Below are positions 1-10,056 of a DNA stretch of 50,308 bases, piece by piece. The notes beneath the pieces were generated by a model that searched no databases, was not told the origin of the DNA, and saw only the letters and a program-made list of their open reading frames with translations. A program made the translations under genes and the position numbers. Position 1 is the first letter of the stretch. Each line of letters starts with the position of its first letter. The DNA is from Plantago elongata (Eukaryota > Streptophyta > Magnoliopsida > Lamiales > Plantaginaceae): positions 1 to 50,308 of the forward strand of contig JAYMSP010000472.1 of the NCBI GenBank assembly GCA_036897095.1. Direction: 5' to 3'.

Positions 1-177
1 CGTTCAAATATTTTTGAAGATGTGATAATTTAATAAGTTTTACGAAAAATGGTTCTAATTTTATATTTGTATAATTTTTTAAACCTTTTGTAATAAAAAA
101 TATATATAATGTGTTTAGTAAAAATGATTCTGCGTTGAACAATCTCCTTTAATTTTATTAAGTGAAGATCAAATAAT

Positions 178-219
178 TGAAAGAACTATTTTCCCCATCT
201 CTTCTTATTCATCAATCTC

Positions 220-262
<43 letters not shown>

Positions 263-776
263 CTCAACAATGATTTTTCGATCAGATGAGAAGTTCGACA
301 GATTGAAGAAAACTGTTCGAACATGGAAGGGGGATCGACAACAGTAGGTTGTTCGATCAGAGGAGAAGTTCGACAGTTAAAGAAAATTTTTCGAACATGT
401 GTGGGGATCAACAACAGTGGGTTGTTTGATCAGAGAAGAAAATCAATTCAGTTGAATCGATGTTAAGAAAGAAGAGAAAATCGATTCAGTGGGAATTGAT
501 TGCAGGAGGATCGTATATTGAACGTAAGGTTTTGTATATGGGAGTTTTGCAGCGGAAGAAAGAGATGCGCATGAGCGCTTGAGAGATAAGGAGAAAATGG
601 AGAAAAGATATAAGGGCAATCAAATATTGCATTGAGGGAAAAGATGAGAGGAAGGACCAATGCTTGTTGGATACTTATATGGCTCTGATACCATGAAAAA
701 ATTATTTTTCCTATCTCTTCTTATTCATCAATCTCATATATATATATACATATACATATATATATATATATATTCA
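178..776 (-). mobile_element. TRIM (terminal-repeat retrotransposon in miniature), complete, 599 bp
   Basis: Two short LTR-like repeats lie at 178-266 and 694-776. Both begin TGAAA on the + strand, share the stretch ATCTCTTCTTATTCATCAAT, run into TG/TA microsatellites and end in CA. The flanks carry a perfect 5-bp target duplication, ATAAT, at 173-177 and 777-781. On the minus strand the right LTR is followed with no gap by TGGTATCAGAGCC (681-693), the standard primer-binding site for initiator methionine tRNA. The element therefore reads on the minus strand. The 430-bp interior has no credible coding capacity. The LTRs differ mainly in microsatellite length, which blurs the inner edge of the left LTR. 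No clear polypurine tract was seen. Confidence 0.85.
278..436. repeat. Two-copy 75-bp tandem repeat inside the TRIM
   Basis: The motif AAGTTCGACAG recurs at 291 and 366. It sits in two adjacent imperfect copies of about 75 bp that also share GATCAACAACAGT-like and TTGATCAGA-like segments. The repeat forms part of the TRIM interior and is non-coding. Confidence 0.7.
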
Positions 777-781
777 ATAAT

Positions 782-2093
782 ATTTTAAAGTACTCGTTCT
801 AATCTAATTACGCGATAACAAAGGTAGTTATCTGGTATCTTTACTAACCGCACCTTCATAAACATAATGATGTGTAACACAATTGCGATTAGTTAATTAT
901 GCCATGACTACATCATTACGTGCATCACCTTGCGGCCACAATTAAGCACTTGTGATGTAGACGATTTTTAAACTACCCAATGAAGAGAAATAAATCAATT
1001 TAAAGAGCATATACAAAATTAAGAAAGCAACAGCTATTTAAGTTGGTGAGGTGGTGTTAGTCAATTATGAAAACCAAACGGACGTGTTTCTTCCATTGAA
1101 ACCATGTATATTAATTACATTACTACTCCATCGATTCTCTATAATTTCATACATTCAATCAAATTTACAAGAATTGTAATTGTTTCTAAGGTGAGGTTGT
1201 TTCATTATTTACTGAATATTAATAGCTTCCTTTCGTGAGAATAAATAAAATTTTATGACGTATAAATGGTAAAATATTAGGAAGGAAAATCTCGGGGTAA
1301 TAAAACAAAAACAAGTTGCAATTATAAAATCAGAATGCTTTCTTGCAGTTTATTTCTTAATTTCACCACTCAATATATTGCACTTAAATATCGCCGTGCC
1401 GTACATAACATGGGCTATAGATTGCATACGAATGCATTGATAGATAAAAAAAAATATATATATATATATATATCCGCGCATAATGCACGATTGGACTTGT
1501 ATTTCTTTTTCATACAATTTTGCAACTATTATACTAATAATTCATACCTTGGTGGGTTTCTTATAATCAAATTTTGGGATGACAAAAGCAATTGAGTACA
1601 TGAGGCCAAAAGTGTTGAGATGAATTGATAGATCACTCAGGGCTGTCGTTATAATTCAAACGCCAATTGCAAAATTGCAAATTCTACGCATCCCAACCAG
1701 TGAGAGTATAATTTATTGAGACTAATAAATACTATGTGACGACCTCTTGGAAACACTATCTTTAGACTAACCTTGGCAAACAAATTTAGATAACACAATC
1801 ACTTTACTGAAACCAAACAATTCACGGTTTAATCGTTTATTTGAAAGATTTAACATTGTTTAAAATTTCACCTAGTATATCCATATTTAAATTTTCAAAT
1901 CAGTATATTACGTACTTTATGTAGCATCTTTGTTTTAACAACTCTTTTACTTTTTACTTACAAGCAAATTACTCTTTATTATTTTAAGGTCCTAATTGGT
2001 TTGAATTCGTTATTGGCTCGGTCAAATAGATGATTCTAAGTCCGAAGTGAAAAATGCATTTGAGAGACGCGTTTGATCGTATTTTGTCCGAAT
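782..2093. other. AT-rich intergenic stretch, no gene
   Basis: No ORF here looks like a plant protein. The stretch holds an (AT)n run near 1453-1473 and is otherwise unremarkable non-coding DNA. Confidence 0.6.
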
Positions 2094-2123
2094 TTAGGGT
2101 GATTGATTTGGTGTATTATTATG
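2094..2123 (+). repeat. Terminus-like repeat, inverted relative to 6468-6500
   Basis: TTAGGGTGATTGATTTGG followed by TGTATTATTATGC matches, on the opposite strand, the segment at 6468-6500 (TTAGGGCGTGATTGATTTG, then a similar TGCATTATAATGC). Both look like ends of one MITE or DNA-transposon family. Confidence 0.5.
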
Positions 2124-3454
2124 CATTTCACCTGTCGCTTTGAAGATCGAATTACACTTGTTAAACATCATTTTGTGATTGGTTTGTGTGTGTTTGACCT
2201 CCTGGAGCCCATTTCTTTTACAACTTGTAGAGACATTACACTTCAATATCATTCAGTGTTTGGTTTTATGCATTTCGTATGTTACATTGCATGTTGATTT
2301 TACATAAAAAAAAATGCAAGTTTAAGAAATATGAAAGCATATAATAGGGATTTCACATACTCAATACCATAAACTCCCATATAAACTCCTTAATTAATAT
2401 ATATAATAAATAATTCCTAAATTATACAAAGTCTCACAAGAGACGGTCTCTATATAGAGACGAGACTATTATGCAATTTACCAAATAATTAACCAATTTC
2501 ACGGATCTGCAGTATATACCCGACCCAGTAGTATTTGGTTTGATCAGTTTCTTCCAATTTCTCTTCCCCCGTCTTCTCTCTTTTTCACGCCTCTTCAATT
2601 ATGAGAAAGAGATGCTGACATCTGAGTCTATGTAATTCTTGGCGTTCTTGTGTTATAAATCATCTATTGGCCCAAAACGTAAGTTTTCTACATCGTTATT
2701 CCACAAATCGTGTTCTTATTGGAGATCTAGGGTTATGTGTTTAATATTTGGTGTAATATGGCTTCCAATCGAAATTTGTGCTTCAATTTTTTTGTTGTTT
2801 TGGTAGTTTATTGAACAAATCGGCATAATTTTCTTGTTATATAGGTTTAATCGTGTTTGCACAATTATTCAACGATGTTTTCATACAAAATCTGGCCGCA
2901 ATTATGAATTTAGATTTGAAAAAAAAAAAGGTATACAACGTTTCTATGTTTTTTTGTATATGTTCCATGTTCTCAACGGTACCACCCATATTCTCTGGAA
3001 TATATCCTATGTTTTCATTTAAAACCTGACTGTCGTTTTGTGCTCTATTTATTTAAACATCATATTGAGTTCTGTTTTTTTACTCTATTTCATATGTTCT
3101 TACGTATATATACCATCTTCCCACCAATTTACCCCATGTTCTAAGCAATATCCACTATGCATGTTGTGAAATAGTTGTTTAGTCTGTATGTTTCTCCACC
3201 ATTTTGACCTATGTTCTATGTAATATCCACTTTATAGATGTAAAAAAGGATGATATTGAGCGTTCAAATTAGTTGCGTAAACGTGAGTGTCTGAAGAAGA
3301 TGGTTGATTTATATGACGTAGAAGACCATATGGAGCGAGAAGATGATAACCCTGAATTTAAATTGATAGACATCAAGAGGAGGACTGGAAAGTACATGCA
3401 AAAGAAATAATTTCTTTTTCTTTTTTCTCGTAGATGATCATAGTACAACATGTA

Positions 3455-3960
3455 ACTAAAGGATCAAGTTTTCATTTGAATTTATCTTGTATGTTGAGAT
3501 CATGGTTTTATATATTCAAAAAATGGATTAACATGTTGCTATCAAGGGTTAATAAGTTTAGATCATGGTTTAATATATTGAGTTCATACTGTAATAAGTT
3601 GAAATCATGGTGTCATATATAAAAATCATGGTGTTATATGTTGAGATTATGGTTCTTAAGAAAAAACTGAGAACTTGGTTTAATGTTTTGATATCATGGT
3701 GCAATAAGTTGATGTCATGGTATTATATATATGTGTGATCATGCATTTCAAGAAAACTTAAGAACGTCGTTTAATGATCATGTGTAATACGTTTAGATCA
3801 TGGTTTTAATCTTTTGAGATCATGGTATAACATGTTGAGATCATTGTGTTATATGTTGAGATCATGATTTATACATCACAATTTAATATATTGAGATCAT
3901 GACAAAGATGTTTGGGAACATGTGTAACATATTTGAGAACATGATACAATAAAATTGTTG
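3455..3960. repeat. Short-period degenerate repeat (GAGATCATGGT family)
   Basis: TTGAGATCATGGT, TTAGATCATGGTT, TTGAAATCATGGTG and close variants recur at roughly 20-bp spacing across this stretch. They alternate with ATATATT or TAATAAG spacers. The repeat is non-coding and lies inside the probable element at 2430-5590. Confidence 0.7.
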
Positions 3961-4329
3961 ACATGATGAGATCGTAGAATGCTTAACATAGTCTTAGAAG
4001 TTATATACTAAGTTCACATCACATAAAGTAGTGAATTATATCAAGTATTATGTGGATCTTTGTCTCCAAAATCGATGGTGACTGGCTTCTTCTCTTCAAT
4101 TTTGTCTTTGATTCTTTGCTTTTTCATTCCTTTGGTGTTGGTAAATTCATGATCTTCTTACTCCTCTTGAAGCACAACATGCTGAAGTCATCCAACTTTT
4201 TTGATGTCCATCCTACCAAACTTCCGACAATTTTAAATTCATCATCATTGGTTCCAGGGGTTGAGTTGTTAACAACTATGCCTATACAAGTCAATTAACA
4301 CATATTAACTATCTTCACATAGCATCATG

Positions 4330-4670
4330 GGTTGTATTCCAAGGACCATGCAACACATGTCAAAGATCATATGTTACATTTCAAAACAAGTATCGACTTG
4401 TGACACGTAAACATCTGAACATGAAATCATGGGGTGCATGGCAGGGACTATGGAGCATACATATGTCAAAGATTATAGGTCACATTTCAAAATAAGTCTC
4501 TGCTGGTTACATGTATAAATAACTGAATGGAATTATGGAGTGTATATTGCAAAGATCATGGAGCATATATTAGAGATCATGTATTATATTTCAAAATAAA
4601 TCTCTGCTAGTGACATGTAAACAATTGAACATGGAATCATGGTGTGCATGTCAGAGATCATGGAATTATT
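4330..4670. repeat. About 105-bp tandem repeat, three degenerate copies
   Basis: The segment ACATTTCAAAA (or ATATTTCAAAA) followed by TAAGTCTCTGCT recurs at about 4376, 4482 and 4586, a period of 104-106 bp. Each copy also carries an ATCATGG-type motif related to the repeat just upstream. Confidence 0.75.
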
Positions 4671-5768
4671 ACAGAGACCTTGGGTTACAATTCAAAGCAA
4701 GTTTATTGAGATCATGGAGCATACGACATAGATTATGGGTTACAGTAAACAATAAAATTAAAAATAATATTGTCAAAAAAGAGAGCGCAATACGACAATC
4801 GAGTTTGAATAAAAACATAAGCCATATTCCAGAGAACATGACACATATACAAAAGAACATGAGGATCGTTACATACCTAATTTTCAGATCTAAGTTGATG
4901 ATTGAGGTCAAATTTTGGATGAAACATCGTCTCCCTAATTTATTTCAGCTCCGATCATCAACTATGACATGGATCGATCGATGTAAATCAATAATTTAGT
5001 ATAATTAACATAAAAACACAACACATTCATTATAATTCATAGAAATCGAAGCTATTACCTTGATCGATCTATTTTGTTGCAGCTTTATGATGTTGGAGCT
5101 TGAATATCGACTGGTATATCAGTGAATTCGACATCTACAATCAATAACTAGTAAAAATCTCAACCAAAATATACTATCGATCAACTATCTACCATGATTT
5201 CTTCGATCAAATCACAAAAAATAAAACCTCACAAAAATCTAACCTTTTTTCGAACCATTTATGCTGATTTATGAAGAAATAGCAACAAAGATCGACAATG
5301 GAGAGAAGACTAGATGATTTGATCGGTTGATTTTAACAGTTTCGCGAGCTGGACACCACACGATGAAGCTAGAGAGAGAAATAAGAGATGGAAAGAGGTG
5401 GAATAATGTGGAGCAGGATTTCAGAGCTAGGGTTTTGAAATTTTATATGACCCATATTACTATTGTCCGACCCACCTTTTAACCCTTGGGTTGGATTGTT
5501 TTTGACAATTAATTTTTAGTTGGGGTTGATATGTATTATTAAGATAGTATATCTTAAGGTCTTTATTTATGGGATGTCTCTTAAAGAGTCTCTCCCCAAA
5601 ATAACATATAAACAAAATAATTCGTAATAATACATTATTGATTCTTAATTAGTCATCAACGACTTTAATTTAGACTATCACACAAAACTCCGTTCTCTAG
5701 GTAGAAAGGTAAAACAACCAGGGCAGGCCCAGAGATTCGGTAGCCCGGTATGAAACTTTAATGGAGGC

Positions 5769-5831
<63 letters not shown>
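5769..5831. repeat. (AAT)n microsatellite, about 21 units
   Basis: An almost uninterrupted ATA/AAT trinucleotide run of about 63 bp lies in intergenic DNA. Confidence 0.97.
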
Positions 5832-6467
5832 GTAACAAAAGAAAAAATTATTAAATGTAAGCAAAATAAGCAAAATACACCACCATGAATTGAAGCTATT
5901 AAAGTATTAAATCAATATTTTATCTAATATATATACTATAATATCTTTATTGTCAAATTGGATGTTACTTTAAATTTATTATCAATGGTTAATGACAATC
6001 CATGAATATGATTGAGTCTATAGTAGATAGACTAAAATAGAAATAAGAAAATAAGAATGTTTAAAGAATTAAGAAGAATTAAAATGTTAATAAAGGGTGA
6101 CAAATTAAAGAATTAAGAAAAAATAAAAATGTTGAAAGAATTAAGAAGGAAAATAAGAAGAAGAAAAATGTTAATAAAGGGTAAATAAATTAAAGAATAA
6201 ATAGTGTCTACTATTTGTAGACATTTTGGTAATTTATATGTATTAATTAGGATTTACTATTTAGGGGCATTGGGGTAATTTCACATTAGGCTGCAATGTG
6301 AAACACATATCTGAAGTACATGAACTGAGGGGTGATGAAATGTGGTCGAGAATCACATTTGGCAATATATACAAGCCCGAAAAAACGCATGGACTTCATC
6401 AAACGCGTTTGGGTCGGAATACATCAAACCAATCATCATTCGTATATATGCGGTCAATGCTGCAATA

Positions 6468-6500
6468 GCATTATAATGCATCAAATCAATCACGCCCTAA
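6468..6500 (-). repeat. Terminus-like repeat, inverted partner of 2094-2123
   Basis: Read on the minus strand this starts TTAGGGCGTGATTGATTTG and continues TGCATTATAATGC. It matches the 2094-2123 segment. The 140 bp beside it contains a related TTGGTTTGATG motif and the palindrome CAAACGCGTTTG. Confidence 0.5.
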
Positions 6501-6735
6501 GTTGATTTTTATTATTTATTTTTTTCGTTAAGAATACAATATACATCTCATGTTAGAAACATAAGACTTTATTTGAAGAAATAACATTCGATTTGACTAC
6601 GGACACTCAATTCATCGCTTTCTGTTTGTATGTTGTATATTCTTACCACTGCATTTTATGATCACTTTTATTCATTTATTTTAATAATCATGCAAATTAA
6701 ATTAGTAAATGCCTTGCAAATCTTTATCTTTTAAA

Positions 6736-6756
6736 TGTGATGGAGGGAGTAGCTAG
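6736..6756. repeat. Stowaway-like MITE end (GGAGGGAGTA)
   Basis: GATGGAGGGAGTAGC matches the terminal motif of plant Stowaway MITEs (CTCCCTCC on the other strand). Only one end is recognisable, so this is a remnant. Confidence 0.4.
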
Positions 6757-7860
6757 TGAATTGCTTGTAGTATTATCAAGGGACATGATTCACATGCGGA
6801 CTCATTTCATATATGGATTGACAATGTCAACAACTCAACTCAACTCAACTCAACTCTACTCTAACGTTATGGGTTGGACTTGGATTTTGGACACGGCTGC
6901 AACTCGGGGAGACAGATCACAATTCCACAAATAATAATATTCCACGTGCATCTCAATTTTAATTCTGCTCTCATATTCTAGAAAATATCTGATATGGTAA
7001 AATTTTAGGGCGTAAATTTTATTATATAGTTAAATTGAAAATTTTATTATTAAAGTTTAAGATTGAATTTTACTAATGAACAATTAATTGTATGGAACGG
7101 ATGGATAGTAGTATATGTTTAGTTTTTATTTTGTTAATAGTTTGTTTGAATAAGCAACTCTGCATATTCGTAAAAGTATAATTACAGAAAAATTTGACGA
7201 TATGAAAATATGACAGACACCCAAATTGAAAAGAAAGAACCGACGCCTTTAGTCCTTTACACAAAACATCCAGCTTGTTAAAAGAAACATTGCAGTATGC
7301 CAGTTTATATTAAAGTGGAGTAATTAATATATATAATGATGGTAAAACCAGTGTTTCATAATGTAAAGTCCTTATCAACTTCTTAGCTTTTGTTCTTCTT
7401 TTGACCAGGGAGACACAATTTTGTTTGCACAAGAAAGTGAGGAAGAAACAAAACGACTTGGATAATAGCATAGTGGTCGATTCCGGTATTTGTTGTTTAT
7501 ATAATCAATTAACATCTAATTACCCCAAAGAATTATGGTGCAGATAAGATTCATTTATTAACTAATCTGATCATCACTAAAGCAGAACCGGTATTGTGTG
7601 AAAGCCGCAGTCAAACTTAGCGGAGCATATATCTTTAATATTCGTTTGAGCAGAACCACTGTTGTCTTCTGGTTGATCAAAACTTGGATTCCTCCTCCGT
7701 TCATATATTATCATCTCCGGAGCTCTCGCTTCTTGTTATGATCCCGATCGATTAAAGATCAAGCCAGAAGAAGTCTACTATAGAAACCACATTTGGCACG
7801 ACCCTGACCGTATGGCGGACCAGCCTAGCTAACTGTGAGGTGTGACCTCCCTCAAAAGTG
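6757..7860. other. Intergenic, no gene seen
   Basis: AT-rich DNA with a five-copy CAACT run at about 6829-6856. No coding signal, RNA gene or well-bounded transposon was seen. Confidence 0.5.
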
Positions 7861-7879
7861 ATTGGACAAAACCATAAAT

Positions 7880-8540
7880 ACTATATGAGAATCAAGGGGA
7901 TCGACCTTGAGGAAGTTCACCTAGAACATGAGTCTAGCGGACCAACCCTACTTCAAGGAGTCCTACCTCTCATGATCCAAAACAGGGAGTCTTACCTTGC
8001 GTGTCATGATCAAGTTTGACCTTCTAGGAGTCCTACCGCCCCTGTTATGATCAAGATAGACTATCAAGTAGTCCTACGTCCCATGATCCAACCAGCGAGT
8101 CCTACATCCCGTGTCATAATCAAGATCGGCCTTCAAGAGGTCATAAAGTTTGGACTTCAAAGGAGTCCTACTAATAAGTCGACTTAAGTGCGTTATGAGA
8201 TTTATAACTCTAAGATCCCTTGTTAGGAATCACAATACAAGAAATGAGATCTATTACCATAAGGCCTTACCCGGGCTCAAAGGTCCTACTGTGGGTTCCA
8301 AAGCCCTGGGTTCCCACGTATAGGGATCACGATACAAAGAATATGATCTATTACTCTAAGGTCCTATATCGGGTTCCCACACATATGAATCACAATACAC
8401 GTAATGTGATCTATCACTCTAAGGTCCTACCATGGGTTCCAGAGGAGGTCCTACCCCAGGTTTCAAAGGAGATCCAACTCCCGACCTACACGTATACACA
8501 ATACAAGGAAGGCGATATATTATTCTAAGGTTTCGACCCC
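7880..8540. repeat. Complex degenerate tandem repeats (AGTCCTAC / AAGGTCCTAC blocks)
   Basis: In 7910-8170, segments built on GGAGTCCTAC and CATGATCAAG recur with a half-unit near 54 bp and a higher-order unit near 108 bp. In 8220-8540, CTCTAAGGTCCTA with GGGTTCC and ATCACAATAC recurs, for example at 8354 and 8417 (63 bp apart). GC content is higher than the surroundings. Such arrays are common in plant LTRs and their untranslated leaders. ORFs here only reflect the repeat. Confidence 0.7.
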
Positions 8541-8599
8541 GGGTCCAAGGAGGTCCGAGCTTCCACAACAATGGGTCCCTTATGACGTAAGATGGTACA

Positions 8600-8937
8600 A
8601 CCACGTGACCTAAACGTACCAACACACTCCGACACCATGTGTCACAAGTTGATAGAGTCGACTAACCTCTGATTAATCAATGGAAGCTTGTCCCCTAAAC
8701 CTTTACCTATAAATATGAGTGCACTCATTCCTCATTAAGTAAGTAATACTTCGCAATGTTCAACTCTCTAAGTTTATAGTTTTGGGCCTGAGCTCGATCA
8801 GCTTACTAAACAAGTTGAGTCCTAGTTCAGGTTGTCTTAAGGCAAACCGGCCCAAAAGGATCTAACCCGTTCCCTATTCTATACAGGTTAATCTCAGAGC
8901 ATAGGACCTTGAATTTTTCTAGGACATAAATGCGTCT
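8600..8937 (+). mobile_element. LTR-like promoter segment of a degraded retrotransposon
   Basis: CCTATAAATATGAGTGCACTC (TATAAATA at about 8709), then a CTCATTCCTCATTAAG leader and a CTAACCCGTTCC region, resemble the U3/R/U5 layout of Ty3/gypsy Tat-like LTRs. No PBS, gag or pol was found nearby and no target duplication could be paired, so this is an unbounded remnant at best. Confidence 0.35.
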
Positions 8938-9205
8938 GGGACAGTGGCGATCTTTGGGACATCAACGATCTCTGGCACATTGAAGATCCCAGGGATATCG
9001 ATGCCGCTTATGACATTGACGATATCTAGGACATGGAAGATCTCAAGGACATCGACGATCTCGAGGACATTGAAGATCTCTAGGACACTGAGGACCTCTC
9101 AGACGTCGATGCCATCTAGGACATCAATGCCGTATAGGACATTTGCAATCTCTAGGACACCGATAATCTCTAGTACATTGAAGATGCCTAGGACATTGAC
9201 GAACT
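8938..9205. repeat. 18-bp minisatellite, about 15 degenerate units
   Basis: The unit resembles GACATTGAAGATCTCTAG and is repeated head to tail across about 270 bp with point changes. Because 18 is divisible by 3, frames stay open. One frame gives ISRTLK-like hexamers. Another gives acidic DI(D/E)DL hexamers broken by TAG where other units read GAG. The acidic frame may descend from a coding repeat. Confidence 0.85.
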
Positions 9206-9760
9206 ATTCTACTTCCACTCGAGCTCACCTCACCACTCATAAAGCTCAACACCACCCGGCACTACTTTTGCTTTGAATATCCGTTTTTATACCACATCAC
9301 TTTATATACAGTTGTGCATATACATTTATACTTCATGTATATGACCGTGAACTGATTTTTCGTACGTGCGTGTTGAAGGTGCAAAGTCCTGATATTCATA
9401 GGCAAATCAAATTAATTCTATTTGAAGTTAAAACTGTTTTTCCGATATATTTGGGCGTGTATACAACTTTTTCGGAAACTCAGGTGGTGGTTTGCAATTA
9501 GACCGAAGAAAAAGCCTCTCAGGGGAAAAAAAATGATGTCTTGACGGTAAGCACAGACCCATCCCCCAGGGCCTAGGCCATCACTTAATGACTTTCTTCC
9601 TAGTAGCCTTTCTAATGAAAATGACACAAAATTGATCCTAATAATATAGTAGTGCGTGCTACAAATGAAGTTCAAAAACAAAATGGTAAATGTGGAATGA
9701 CAATATTAAAATATTGCCAAGTGTAGAGAAATGGCTGGAAGATACCATGGTGTAATTGGA
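9206..9760. other. Intergenic region upstream of LOG
   Basis: No gene or bounded mobile element was recognised. This is presumed distal promoter of the downstream LOG gene. Confidence 0.4.
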
Positions 9761-9767
9761 TATAAAA
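9761..9767 (+). promoter_or_regulatory. TATA box of the LOG gene
   Basis: TATAAAAGGG lies about 295 bp before the LOG start codon in a GGATATAAAAGGGACC context. If transcription starts about 30 bp downstream, the 5' untranslated leader is near 260 nt and pyrimidine- and A-rich, typical for plants. This is inferred from position and sequence only. Confidence 0.6.
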
Positions 9768-10056
9768 GGGACCAACTTATATTCACTAAACCAAACTATT
9801 ATCATTCGACTCGACTCATTCCTTTCCACTCAGATTCCAATTCCTTCATTCAAATCCTAAATATCACACCGAAACTAGTACTTGTACAATATTTGCCTAC
9901 CTTTTTCAACGCATACACACACAAAAATACCTTTTCTCTAATTCTTTCCAGACACATACAAACACAAAGAAACCTCACCGAAATATTAAGATAAGGAAAC
10001 GATAGTATAACAAAAGAAGAAAAGAAACCCTGTATTTGATTTGTGTTGAAGTTGAT

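Larger units (their letters stand above)
2430..5590. mobile_element. Probable MULE-like element remnant, boundaries approximate
   Basis: The left edge (from about 2430) and the reverse complement of the right edge (to about 5590) share an imperfect inverted repeat of roughly 40 bp built on AAGAGAC, a short gap, then TATATAGAGAC (left) or ATAAATAAAGAC (right). The interior contains CTAGGGTTnnG-type segments resembling plant 5' untranslated leaders and extensive tandem repeats. It has only short ORFs, for example a lysine-rich 45-residue frame ending in IKRRTGKYMQKK at about 3273-3409. No transposase domain was recognised and no clear target duplication was found, so the MULE assignment is an inference from edge structure. 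Confidence 0.35.

Noticed and set aside
2094..6500. A single 4.4-kb PIF/Harbinger element bounded by the TTAGGG repeats
   Set aside because: The flanking triplets are TTA on the left and TAA on the right in direct orientation, so there is no shared target duplication. No transposase was recognised inside.
8938..9205. CRISPR-like array or a real repeat protein
   Set aside because: Units are head to tail without unique spacers, and this is a plant nuclear context. The long frame exists only because the unit is 18 bp, and the acidic frame has stops.
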